From: an uncultured Anaerolineae bacterium
GTDB taxonomy: Bacteria > Chloroflexota > Anaerolineae > Anaerolineales > Villigracilaceae
DNA length: 6,794 nucleotides
Assembly (NCBI GenBank): GCA_903854805.1
Contig: CAINXK010000401.1
Location: 1-6,794, forward strand
Direction of reading: 5' to 3'
Shown here: positions 1 through 6,794 of the stretch, piece after piece
Position numbering within the stretch: position 1 is the first letter of the stretch
How the letters are laid out: every line of letters starts with the position of its first letter
Notes under the pieces: model-generated
What the model saw: only the letters and a program-made list of their open reading frames with translations
Databases searched by the model: none
Told to the model about the DNA's origin: nothing
Position numbers and translations under genes: made by a program

Positions 1-101
1 CCCCAAGAGCCATCGCCCAGTACGACTTCCACTTCAATTGTAGGATTGCCTCGCGAATCGAGAATTTCTAATGCAGAAATGCTTTCAATAGTTGTGTCCA
101 T
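1..101 (-). CDS. eno: Enolase, N-terminal fragment (gene runs off the left edge)
   Basis: This is the first 33 codons of enolase, the glycolytic enzyme that interconverts 2-phosphoglycerate and phosphoenolpyruvate in the cytoplasm. The reading begins [20 protein letters not shown] and continues with TIEVEV, which is the highly conserved enolase N-terminus ([18 protein letters not shown]-x-V). The ATG at 99-101 follows an AAGGAGA Shine-Dalgarno (108-114) with six bases between, so the start is well supported. The rest of the protein, including the catalytic Lys/Glu and Mg sites, lies beyond position 1 and cannot be judged. The gene is divergent from the acyltransferase gene on the plus strand, so both must be expressed from promoters within 102-320. 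I am confident of the family from the signature alone. Confidence 0.93.
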   Translation of the reverse strand, partial: MDTTIESISALEILDSRGNPTIEVEVVLGDGSW

Positions 102-174
102 CTTAGATCTCCTTGTTTTTGGTACTGCCTGTATCGGCAAAATTATTAAGAAATTTTTCTGATACCTGGCAGAA

Positions 175-203
175 TTGTGAATAATAGTGATTAGGTTTAT
201 TGT
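175..203 (+). promoter_or_regulatory. Candidate promoter for the plsC-like gene
   Basis: TTGTGA (175-180) and TATTGT (198-203) are separated by exactly 17 bases, each matching four of six consensus bases of a sigma70-type promoter. Transcription would begin near 210, about 110 bases before the preferred start codon. The shared 102-320 gap must also hold an eno promoter on the opposite strand; the best -10 there is TATTAT (read on the minus strand, 181-186), but I find no good -35 for it. Matches this weak occur by chance in A/T-rich sequence. Confidence 0.3.
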
Positions 204-308
204 GGAACTTTCCTGATTGCCTGGTGTTTCATTAGAAAATTGATGTGGTCGTAACACTTGCGTATATTTTCACAGCTGCCAAGTATAATCCATATTTATA
301 ACAGATTT

Positions 309-313
309 GGAGA
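309..313 (+). promoter_or_regulatory. Ribosome binding site that favours a TTG start for plsC
   Basis: GGAGA lies seven bases before the in-frame TTG at 321. The more upstream in-frame TTG at 258 has nothing resembling a Shine-Dalgarno before it. This is the main reason for choosing 321 as the start. Confidence 0.6.
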
Positions 314-320
314 ATTTTCC

Positions 321-1007
321 TTGTCGCCTTTGGAACTTCCTGCGGATGATCCGCGGCCTGCGTTGAATTACCCTTTATACGAAACTTACTTGCACAAGTT
401 GGTTGTTTGGCTGGCAAGGCACGTGTTTCGTTTGTTCATGGTGATGCAAGTTCATGGGTTGGAAAACTTACCCGAAACAGGTTCTGCTGTTCTTGCTGCC
501 AACCACCTTGTAATGTTTGATGTTTTTCCTGTCCAATTGGCATTGCCCAGGATGGTATTTTATATGGGCAAGGCTGAATTGTTTCAAAATAATTTTGTCC
601 ACTCAATTTTTCGCCGGATGGGGGCTTTTCCGGTATACAGAGGCGAAAGGGACAATTGGGCACTAGATCATGCGCGCAAGTTGTTAGCCTCTGACCAAAT
701 TGTCGCAATGTTTCCGGAAGGGACGCGTTCGAAAGGTAAGGGATTAGCATTGGCCAGACCTGGAGCAGCCAAATTGGCAATCGAAATGAGATGTCCCGTG
801 GTAGTGGTTTCCGTGGATGGAATCCAGAACCTATTTAAAAAATTTCCTCGCCGGACTATTGTTAGGGTTGTTATTGCGCCATTGATCAAACCAACCATGG
901 AAGAAAGCCCGCTGGCGCTCACCGATACACTTATGTATACAATGGCCGAAAATTTACCACCAGAATTGCGCGGAGTATACTCAGAAAGACCAAAAGGGTT
1001 TATTTAA
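321..1007 (+). CDS. plsC: PlsC-type 1-acyl-sn-glycerol-3-phosphate acyltransferase
   Basis: The product (228 residues from the chosen start) belongs to the PlsC/LPLAT family. These enzymes move an acyl chain onto lysophosphatidic acid to make phosphatidic acid at the cytoplasmic membrane. Family blocks appear in order: the catalytic H-x4-D motif as NHLVMFD (residues 61-67), the GKAELF and RRMGAFPVYRG block (83-108), the substrate-binding FPEGTRS (131-137) and a VVVVSVDG strand (160-167). Residues 25-43 are hydrophobic and could be an N-terminal membrane anchor. Length is normal for the family. The start is a choice: TTG at 321 has GGAGA seven bases upstream, TTG at 258 would give 249 residues without a ribosome binding site, and the first ATG codons (438, 444) would cut into the anchor. 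The gene is divergent from eno and convergent with pyrG. PlsC paralogues differ in acyl-chain and lysolipid substrate, so the exact substrate is inferred. Confidence 0.85.
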   Translation: MSPLELPADDPRPALNYPLYETYLHKLVVWLARHVFRLFMVMQVHGLENLPETGSAVLAANHLVMFDVFPVQLALPRMVFYMGKAELFQNNFVHSIFRRMGAFPVYRGERDNWALDHARKLLASDQIVAMFPEGTRSKGKGLALARPGAAKLAIEMRCPVVVVSVDGIQNLFKKFPRRTIVRVVIAPLIKPTMEESPLALTDTLMYTMAENLPPELRGVYSERPKGFI

Positions 1008-1063
1008 GCTTAAAGATTTGGTACCAGGTTGTGGATTAGCTATTATTACCCGGATTATTCCAA

Positions 1064-2761
<1,698 letters not shown>

Positions 2762-2772
2762 TTATATTGCAC

Positions 2773-2805
2773 AGGTCACAAAAATCATATTATCGATGAT
2801 GACCT
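2773..2805. repeat. Inverted repeat across the pyrG promoter (possible operator)
   Basis: AGGTCA at 2773-2778 is perfectly inverted as TGACCT at 2800-2805. Inside it, ATCAT (2784-2788) is inverted as ATGAT (2796-2800). The outer arms flank the predicted -10 box and most of the spacer, and the left arm covers the predicted start site. The arrangement would suit a dimeric regulator, but two short arms 21 bases apart could also arise by chance. Confidence 0.3.
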
Positions 2806-2812
2806 ATTCCAA
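2784..2812 (-). promoter_or_regulatory. Likely sigma70-type promoter of pyrG
   Basis: On the minus strand TTGGAA (2812-2807) and TATGAT (2789-2784) are separated by exactly 17 bases, matching four of six and five of six consensus bases. Transcription would start near 2777, giving a leader of about 88 bases before the pyrG ATG. The site lies between the upstream gene's terminator and pyrG, as expected for a separately transcribed gene. An inverted repeat, AGGTCA (2773-2778) with TGACCT (2800-2805), brackets the -10 and spacer. Confidence 0.55.
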
Positions 2813-2866
2813 TAACGAAATGAAAAACCTGATTTTGGGTGGCGCAAAAAGCCATGCTTAATTTAC

Positions 2867-2904
2867 AAAAGAAATGGGGAGGGCCGTTGATCGGCGTCCT
2901 CCCC
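2867..2904 (-). terminator. Intrinsic terminator of the Roadblock/LC7 gene
   Basis: On the minus strand GGGGAGG (2904-2898) pairs perfectly with CCTCCCC (2882-2876). Inside, GCCG pairs with CGGC around an ATCAA loop, with a two-base AC bulge on the 5' arm. The GC-rich stem is followed by ATTTCTTTT (2875-2867), a U-rich tract in the transcript. It lies about 50 bases after the Roadblock stop codon and should insulate that gene from pyrG. No T-run follows the stem on the plus strand, so it is directional. Confidence 0.82.
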
Positions 2905-2934
2905 ACGCGGGTAGACAAGCATAAAGTGAATCGA

Positions 2935-2963
2935 TGGGATGTGCGATATGCCGCTTCATCCCA
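2935..2963. repeat. Hairpin spanning the Roadblock gene stop codon
   Basis: TGGGATG (2935-2941) is perfectly inverted as CATCCCA (2957-2963), with a further GCG/CGC pairing inside (2943-2945 with 2952-2954). The right arm includes part of the stop codon at 2956-2958. No U-run follows on the minus strand, so it is not a complete terminator by itself. It may protect the mRNA end or work together with the terminator about 30 bases downstream. Confidence 0.45.
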
Positions 2964-3330
2964 CTAGCTTTACTAGGTCTTCTGCGGCGCGGCGCATTTC
3001 GAGAAATACAAGACCAAGTTTGCCTTCCTGGCGAGCCAGGGCAGTCAACACTGCTTCATTTCCAACGGATATTAATACGATGAAGCCTTTATCGCCTTTT
3101 ATATAGACCTGTTCCAGCCCGCCCCGACCCAATTCCTGGGCTATGCGTTCGCCTAGCGATAACATGGCGGCAGACATCGCCGAAATGCGGTCCTCTTCGG
3201 CACCTTGTTGTAGGGCAGACGCCATGATTAAACCATCAACAGAAACAATAGCAGATGCTTCTATATCGGGAGCTGATGCCTGCATCGAACGAAGGCGGTC
3301 CACCATTTGTTGACTGCGATTTTTACTCAT
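2956..3330 (-). CDS. Stand-alone Roadblock/LC7 domain protein (MglB-like)
   Basis: This 124-residue protein is essentially a single Roadblock/LC7 domain. An N-terminal helix (about 5-18) is followed by ASAIVSVDGLIMASAL (25-40), a helix with acidic and alanine-rich positions (44-68, containing RISAMSAAMLSLGERIAQELG), a strand pair around LEQVYIKGDKGFIVLISVG (72-90), and a final helix (about 109-122). That order matches MglB-type bacterial members, which dimerise and act on small Ras-like GTPases such as MglA in polarity, motility or signalling. No GTPase gene lies in this window, so the partner and role are unknown. ATG 3330 is chosen because GGAGA lies seven bases before it; an in-frame TTG at 3348 would add six residues and sits upstream of that site. 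The gene has its own terminator, and an inverted repeat lies upstream, so it is probably transcribed alone. The domain call is firm; no specific function is claimed. Confidence 0.85.
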   Translation of the reverse strand: MSKNRSQQMVDRLRSMQASAPDIEASAIVSVDGLIMASALQQGAEEDRISAMSAAMLSLGERIAQELGRGGLEQVYIKGDKGFIVLISVGNEAVLTALARQEGKLGLVFLEMRRAAEDLVKLVG

Positions 3331-3337
3331 AAATGTA

Positions 3338-3342
3338 TCTCC
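3338..3342 (-). promoter_or_regulatory. Ribosome binding site that decides the Roadblock gene start
   Basis: GGAGA on the minus strand lies seven bases before the ATG at 3328-3330. The longer reading from TTG 3348 would place this site inside the coding sequence. Confidence 0.7.
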
Positions 3343-3361
3343 GGGCAACAGTTCTAAACGA

Positions 3362-3387
3362 GTTTACCATAAAATTATGTGGTAAAC
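3362..3387. repeat. Perfect inverted repeat upstream of the Roadblock gene
   Basis: GTTTACCA (3362-3369) is perfectly inverted as TGGTAAAC (3380-3387) around a ten-base A/T-rich centre. It sits 32 bases upstream of the Roadblock start codon, where a promoter is expected; CATAAT (minus strand, 3379-3374) in the centre would serve as a -10 box, but no good -35 is visible. Eight-base arms with this spacing resemble operators bound by dimeric helix-turn-helix regulators. No T-run follows on either strand, so a terminator is unlikely. Confidence 0.45.
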
Positions 3388-3410
3388 AGGTGTCTTGCGG
3401 AATATGCTCA

Positions 3411-3440
3411 ACCTGAATTCCAGATCAGGAATTCGGAGGT
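3411..3440. repeat. Hairpin at the end of the polysaccharide operon
   Basis: GAATTCC (3415-3421) is perfectly inverted as GGAATTC (3428-3434) around a six-base loop. Outside it ACCT (3411-3414) pairs with AGGT (3437-3440), leaving a two-base GG bulge. The stop codon of the sugar-phosphate transferase gene (3425-3427) is in the loop. There is no U-run after it on the minus strand, so it may be a 3' stabilising structure or a factor-dependent end and not a classical intrinsic terminator. Confidence 0.45.
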
Positions 3441-4498
3441 GGTATGAATTTTTTTGAATAATCCAAAATTAATATCAGACCGGTTGCGATCAGAAGACAG
3501 CAAATGAAAACAAGGTTTGCAACAAGTGGATGTTGAGAAAGGGCAAAAAGTGCAATGCTGTCCAATGCGAGTGCTACAATGTGCAATAAACTGACTGCGC
3601 GTGATGAATTCAAACCAGCCCGAACCATGCGGTGATAAGTGTGATCGCGGTTTCCCTCGAATGGCGGAATATGGCGTCTTAGCCTTGAAAATACCACCAG
3701 GCTTGTGTCAAAAATTGGAACCCCCAGGATGAGAATTGGAGCGAACCATGAAGATGCCTGATCTTTATTGAAAGGGTTGTATAAGAGTGCCAAAATTGCG
3801 AGCAGGAATCCCAAGGTTTGCGCGCCTGAATCCCCTAGAAAATAACGGGCTGGGGGTGAGTTCCAAAAATACAAGGCTATACTTAATCCGGTTAGTATTG
3901 CCGCCCACATCGTCAAATCTGGTTGCCCCGATATTGAAGTTACAAAAATAAAAAATGCGCTTGCTAGAGCACTCAACCCCGCGACAATGCCATCCATGCT
4001 GTCGATAAGGTTAAACGCATTGGTGATACCTACCAACCAGAAGACAGTTAGTGCGCCGTTCAATATCTGAACAAGGAGTAGGCTGCCAGGAATATTTGCC
4101 TCAGAAAGAATTTCTATCCGGATGCCACTGTAGATTGCAACGCCGGCGGCGAGAAATTGGCCAGCAAATTTTATTCTCGCCGAAAGACCTGCCTTGTCAT
4201 CCCAAATCCCAAAGAGAAGAATAATAACTGATGAGATGACAGCGCCGAGCATTTTACCTTTGAGAAGCCCTGGGAATATCGATATTAAAATTATCAGACT
4301 CATCCCTAGCACCAACCCGCCTGCCAGCGGAGTCGGTTTGGAATGTAGTTTATGGGGGGCAGCCCCAGGATTGTCGATCAAACCAAGTGGTCTGCAAAGT
4401 TTGATCGCTATCAGGCTGGTTGTAATACCTGAAAATAGCGCTAAAAAAAGTGCGAAAAAATTTGTGGTCAAATCGGGCATTTGTTTCTGCTCATTCAT
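3425..4498 (-). CDS. WecA/TagO-type polyprenyl-phosphate sugar-1-phosphate transferase
   Basis: This polytopic membrane enzyme (357 residues from the chosen start) belongs to the MraY/WecA/TagO superfamily. It links a sugar-1-phosphate from a UDP-sugar, usually N-acetylglucosamine, to undecaprenyl phosphate and so starts a cell-surface glycan. Cytoplasmic-loop motifs appear in order: DNPGAAPHKLH-x3-P-x-P-x2-GG (42-61), the Mg-binding pair in GIWDDKAGLSARIK (97-110), NAFNLIDSMDGIVAG (160-174), FLGDSG (220-225), PIFDTSLV (261-268) and RDHTYHR (284-290). About ten or eleven hydrophobic segments fit the family topology. DSMDG and HTYHR replace the commoner DGxDG and HLHHR, so the sugar specificity is open. 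The start is uncertain: ATG 4498 is the first ATG after the upstream gene's stop and lacks a strong Shine-Dalgarno, ATG 4480 is equally possible, and ATG 4582 would overlap the glycosyltransferase by 41 bases. It is the last gene of the operon. Confidence 0.88.
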   Translation of the reverse strand: MNEQKQMPDLTTNFFALFLALFSGITTSLIAIKLCRPLGLIDNPGAAPHKLHSKPTPLAGGLVLGMSLIILISIFPGLLKGKMLGAVISSVIILLFGIWDDKAGLSARIKFAGQFLAAGVAIYSGIRIEILSEANIPGSLLLVQILNGALTVFWLVGITNAFNLIDSMDGIVAGLSALASAFFIFVTSISGQPDLTMWAAILTGLSIALYFWNSPPARYFLGDSGAQTLGFLLAILALLYNPFNKDQASSWFAPILILGVPIFDTSLVVFSRLRRHIPPFEGNRDHTYHRMVRAGLNSSRAVSLLHIVALALDSIALFALSQHPLVANLVFICCLLIATGLILILDYSKKFIPPPNS

Positions 4499-4541
4499 TC
4501 GAAGCGAGGATGGCGGATATTGGTAATGCAAATCAGGTTTT

Positions 4542-5642
4542 TCAAGCCTGATTATATACGTCCAGTGTGTCAGAGATAACACGGTTTACTGAAAATTCCT
4601 GTTCAACGATCTTTCGGCCGCGAGCGCCCATTTCTTGGCGTAAGGCCGGGTTCTCGATCAGTGTTTTGAGTGCGATAATTAGTGCTTCCCGGTCGCCAGG
4701 TGGAATTACGAGTCCGTTTTCCCCATTGCGGATTATCATGCGGCAGCCTGGGATATCTGTAGCTACGACAGGACGGCCGCACGCCCCTGCTTCTATCAAA
4801 AGCCGCGGTAAGCCTTCTCTATAGGTGGTGGGCAAGCAAACTATCGAAGTTTTAGCTATGACTTCAGCCATGTCATCGTGCCAGCCCCAGAGTTCAATGA
4901 GCCCTTCCTTTTCCCATGCGCTGAGTTCTTCGGGTTTGATCGAGTCTGGGTTGTCTGGATAAGGTTCACCGACGATCACGAACCTGGCAAGCAAGCCGTC
5001 CGCTTGGATTTGTCTGGCTGCATAAACAAATTCTGGGATACCTTTAGAGCGTAGTAAACGTCCAGCGAGCATAATGATCGGCGCGCCGGCGGGCTCAATC
5101 GTCGGGCGAAATATGTTGACATCCACTCCCGATCCTGGGATAAGATTTGCCTGTCCAGGAAAAATCATTTTATTTTGGATAAAAGTATTTATGTCATCTG
5201 AGTTTTGAAAGATAACTTTGGTATCGTGAAGACCAATTCGGTAGAGTACTTTGACGAGCTCTTGCAAAAAATAGCTGGCATCTGAGAAAATGTAACCCAG
5301 TCCGGTAATTGCATTGACGATAATAGGAATTCCAGCGATATGAGCGGCAATTGAGCCATATAATACCGGTTTGATCGTAAAGAAATGAACGATAGCGGGC
5401 TTTTCGGTGCGGAAAACATTCACCAACCGGGCTATGGACATTAACTCCGAAAATGGATTCATTCCTTTTCGTTCAATGGGGAAAGGAATCCAACGTAAAT
5501 CTTTTTCCTGGAATAATTTAGCATACTTTCCAGGTGGCGAAAGCAAAACCACTTCATCACCACGTTGATGTAAGGCAATCGCAAGAGGTAACCGATAATT
5601 ATAAAGGTACCAATCTGTATTGGCGAAGAGTAAAATCTTCAT
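4542..5642 (-). CDS. GT4-family glycosyltransferase (GT-B fold)
   Basis: This 366-residue protein is a two-domain GT-B glycosyltransferase of family GT4, which uses a nucleotide sugar and retains the anomeric configuration. The N-terminal acceptor domain (about 1-180) opens MKILLFANTDWYLYNYRLPL and contains VHFFTIKPVLYGSIAA (85-100), a block typical of polysaccharide and O-antigen enzymes resembling PglA and CapM. The C-terminal donor domain has GSGVD (170-174), GRLLRSKG (194-201), and the EX7E motif with Glu276 and Glu284 in EGLPRLLIEAGACGRPVVATD. There is no transmembrane segment, so it is probably peripheral to the membrane. Its ATG overlaps the asparagine synthase-like stop codon in an ATGA (5639-5642), with no clear Shine-Dalgarno of its own, which suggests coupled translation. 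With the WecA-type enzyme downstream, the likely job is adding an early sugar to a lipid-linked oligosaccharide. Donor and acceptor sugars cannot be told from sequence. Confidence 0.9.
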   Translation of the reverse strand: MKILLFANTDWYLYNYRLPLAIALHQRGDEVVLLSPPGKYAKLFQEKDLRWIPFPIERKGMNPFSELMSIARLVNVFRTEKPAIVHFFTIKPVLYGSIAAHIAGIPIIVNAITGLGYIFSDASYFLQELVKVLYRIGLHDTKVIFQNSDDINTFIQNKMIFPGQANLIPGSGVDVNIFRPTIEPAGAPIIMLAGRLLRSKGIPEFVYAARQIQADGLLARFVIVGEPYPDNPDSIKPEELSAWEKEGLIELWGWHDDMAEVIAKTSIVCLPTTYREGLPRLLIEAGACGRPVVATDIPGCRMIIRNGENGLVIPPGDREALIIALKTLIENPALRQEMGARGRKIVEQEFSVNRVISDTLDVYNQA

Positions 5643-6794
5643 AAGCTTTGCGCTTCAAGCCAGGCCTGAAACATCAAAACATTCCATAATTCATATTGCC
5701 AATTTCTGGTCCCGGCAAGATGCTCAGCCCATTTTTGACGAATTTCTTTTGGGTGAAAGTAGCCTTCTTTTTGCAAGCGATTTTCATCCAATAGAGCCTC
5801 GGCCCAGTCTCGTAATGGTCCTCGCAACCAGGAGTCGATCGGGACACCAAAACCCATTTTGGGGCGGTCAATCATTTCGCGTGGTATGTGCTTATATAAA
5901 ATCTGCCGTAAAATCCATTTTCCTTGGCCATTGCGAATTTTCATATGGAGCGGAAGACGCCAGGAGAACTCCACGGTTTCGTGATCATCCAGGAATGGTG
6001 CGCGAACTTCGAGACTGGTGCCCATACTGGCTCGGTCTACCTTTGCAAGCACATCATCCGGCAGGTAAGTTACTTGATCAATGGCCATCATAAGTTCTGT
6101 AAAAGAGCTCGTCTTACCCCAATTGGAAGGACTTGTGATTAGATTAGGTGGCTCATGGCCACCAATTACGGTTGTTTCAGGATGTTTCCATTGGGAGACG
6201 AGATTGGTATATATGGCTTCTCGGCTCGATGCCCTAAGAATTTCAGTTAGTTTATGAGCTTTATCGATTGGGTTGGGTATATTTTGGGCTGTCAGTTTGA
6301 ATATTCGCGCCAAATCTTGCGGACGTAAAAAGCTTAGCCCATTTGCAATGGCTTTGCGAAATAGTGGGGGCATCACTGAAGTGCGCTTCCAAATGCGATC
6401 CACCCAAAAATAACGATTGTAACCACCAAATAGTTCATCGCCGCCGTCGCCGGATAGGCTGACGGTAACACTTTGTCGAGCCATTTCTGAAACTAGAAAA
6501 GTAGGGATCTGGGAAGGATCTGCGAATGGCTCGTCATAAAGTGTAGGGATGCGCGGGACGATAGCGAGGGCATCTGTGGGATTGATGTACAACTCTGTGT
6601 GTTCAGTACCGAGTTGGTTGGCTACGGCTTTTGCATATTTAGCTTCATCAAAACCAGTTTCGTTAAAACCAATAGTAAAAGTTTTGACAGGGTAACTACT
6701 TTGCTTTTGCATCAACAAGACGATGGCAGAAGAATCAATTCCACCTGATAGGAATGCTCCTAACGGAACATCCGCGATCATTCTTTCGCCAATA
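5639..6794 (-). CDS. asnB: Asparagine synthase-like glutamine amidotransferase, C-terminal part
   Basis: The window holds about 385 residues of the synthetase domain, and the reading frame continues past the right edge. It belongs to the class B asparagine synthetases, which use ATP to activate a carboxyl group and amidate it with ammonia from glutamine. The ATP-pyrophosphatase loop LSGGIDSS is close to the visible start (codons at about 6728-6751), preceded by IADVPLGAF. Then come SLSGDGGDELFGGYNRY, the YLPDDVLAKVDRASMGTSLEVRAPFLD block and the RPKMGFGVPIDSWLRG C-terminal motif. The N-terminal glutaminase domain, with its Cys2 nucleophile, should lie in roughly the 250 residues missing to the right. 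An ATG at 6781 is internal, not the start, because IGER precedes it in frame as in full-length relatives. The stop overlaps the glycosyltransferase start. Members in polysaccharide clusters may amidate sugar acids instead of making asparagine; here that is inference from context. Confidence 0.92.
   Translation of the reverse strand, partial: IGERMIADVPLGAFLSGGIDSSAIVLLMQKQSSYPVKTFTIGFNETGFDEAKYAKAVANQLGTEHTELYINPTDALAIVPRIPTLYDEPFADPSQIPTFLVSEMARQSVTVSLSGDGGDELFGGYNRYFWVDRIWKRTSVMPPLFRKAIANGLSFLRPQDLARIFKLTAQNIPNPIDKAHKLTEILRASSREAIYTNLVSQWKHPETTVIGGHEPPNLITSPSNWGKTSSFTELMMAIDQVTYLPDDVLAKVDRASMGTSLEVRAPFLDDHETVEFSWRLPLHMKIRNGQGKWILRQILYKHIPREMIDRPKMGFGVPIDSWLRGPLRDWAEALLDENRLQKEGYFHPKEIRQKWAEHLAGTRNWQYELWNVLMFQAWLEAQSL

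Noticed and set aside
436..780. Open reading frame of 114 codons on the minus strand, opposite plsC
   Set aside because: It is antisense to the PlsC motif region, shows no recognisable domain, and has no supporting upstream signals.
1003..1014. Twelve-base palindrome TTTAAGCTTAAA at the plsC stop codon
   Set aside because: It is short and A/T-rich, has no loop and no T-run after it, and is of a kind expected by chance.
1008..1063. Possible bidirectional terminator between the convergent plsC and pyrG genes
   Set aside because: There are short direct repeats (GGATTA twice, TATTATT-like) and a TGGTACCA palindrome, but no GC-rich stem followed by a T-run in either direction. The T-run at 1079-1086 is inside pyrG and has no good hairpin before it.
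6779..6781. ATG at 6781 as the start of a short asparagine synthase
   Set aside because: The frame stays open upstream to the window edge, reading IGER directly before the conserved IADVPLG block, and this family needs an N-terminal glutaminase domain, so the gene is cut by the window edge.

Overview
The window holds parts or all of seven protein-coding genes and no RNA genes, mobile elements or CRISPR arrays. Base composition is middling (mid-40s % GC by eye). Shine-Dalgarno sites are GGAG-like and TTG is probably used as a start codon. The gene mix is bacterial: an enolase and CTP synthase neighbourhood, a stand-alone Roadblock/LC7 protein, a PlsC-type acyltransferase and a polysaccharide gene set. 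It looks most like a Chloroflexota (Anaerolineae-type) chromosome, but that placement is an inference from family resemblance and was not tested.

Layout, left to right. The first 101 bases are the N-terminus of enolase (minus strand). It is divergent from a plsC-like acyltransferase gene (plus strand, ending at 1007), with about 220 bases of shared upstream sequence. plsC converges on pyrG (CTP synthase, minus strand, 1064-2689), leaving only 56 bases between the stop codons and no convincing terminator. The 266 bases upstream of pyrG hold a good sigma70-type promoter, a dyad across it, a terminator-like hairpin with eight U's inside the pyrG leader, and, further up, a clear intrinsic terminator for the next gene. 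That gene is a 124-residue Roadblock/LC7 protein (minus strand, 2956-3330) with its own upstream inverted repeat.

From 3425 to the right edge runs a minus-strand polysaccharide operon, transcribed from right to left: an asparagine synthase-like amidotransferase (5' end outside the window), a GT4 glycosyltransferase overlapping it by an ATGA, and a WecA/TagO-type polyprenyl-phosphate sugar-1-phosphate transferase. The last would start a lipid-linked glycan on the membrane, the GT4 enzyme would extend it, and the amidotransferase would either supply asparagine or amidate a sugar acid.

No wholly new system is evident. The most interesting signal is regulatory: a promoter, then a terminator-shaped hairpin, then pyrG, which suggests attenuation of CTP synthase expression without the initiating G-run seen in the Bacillus mechanism. 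The orphan Roadblock protein, isolated from any GTPase partner in this window, is the other item worth following.
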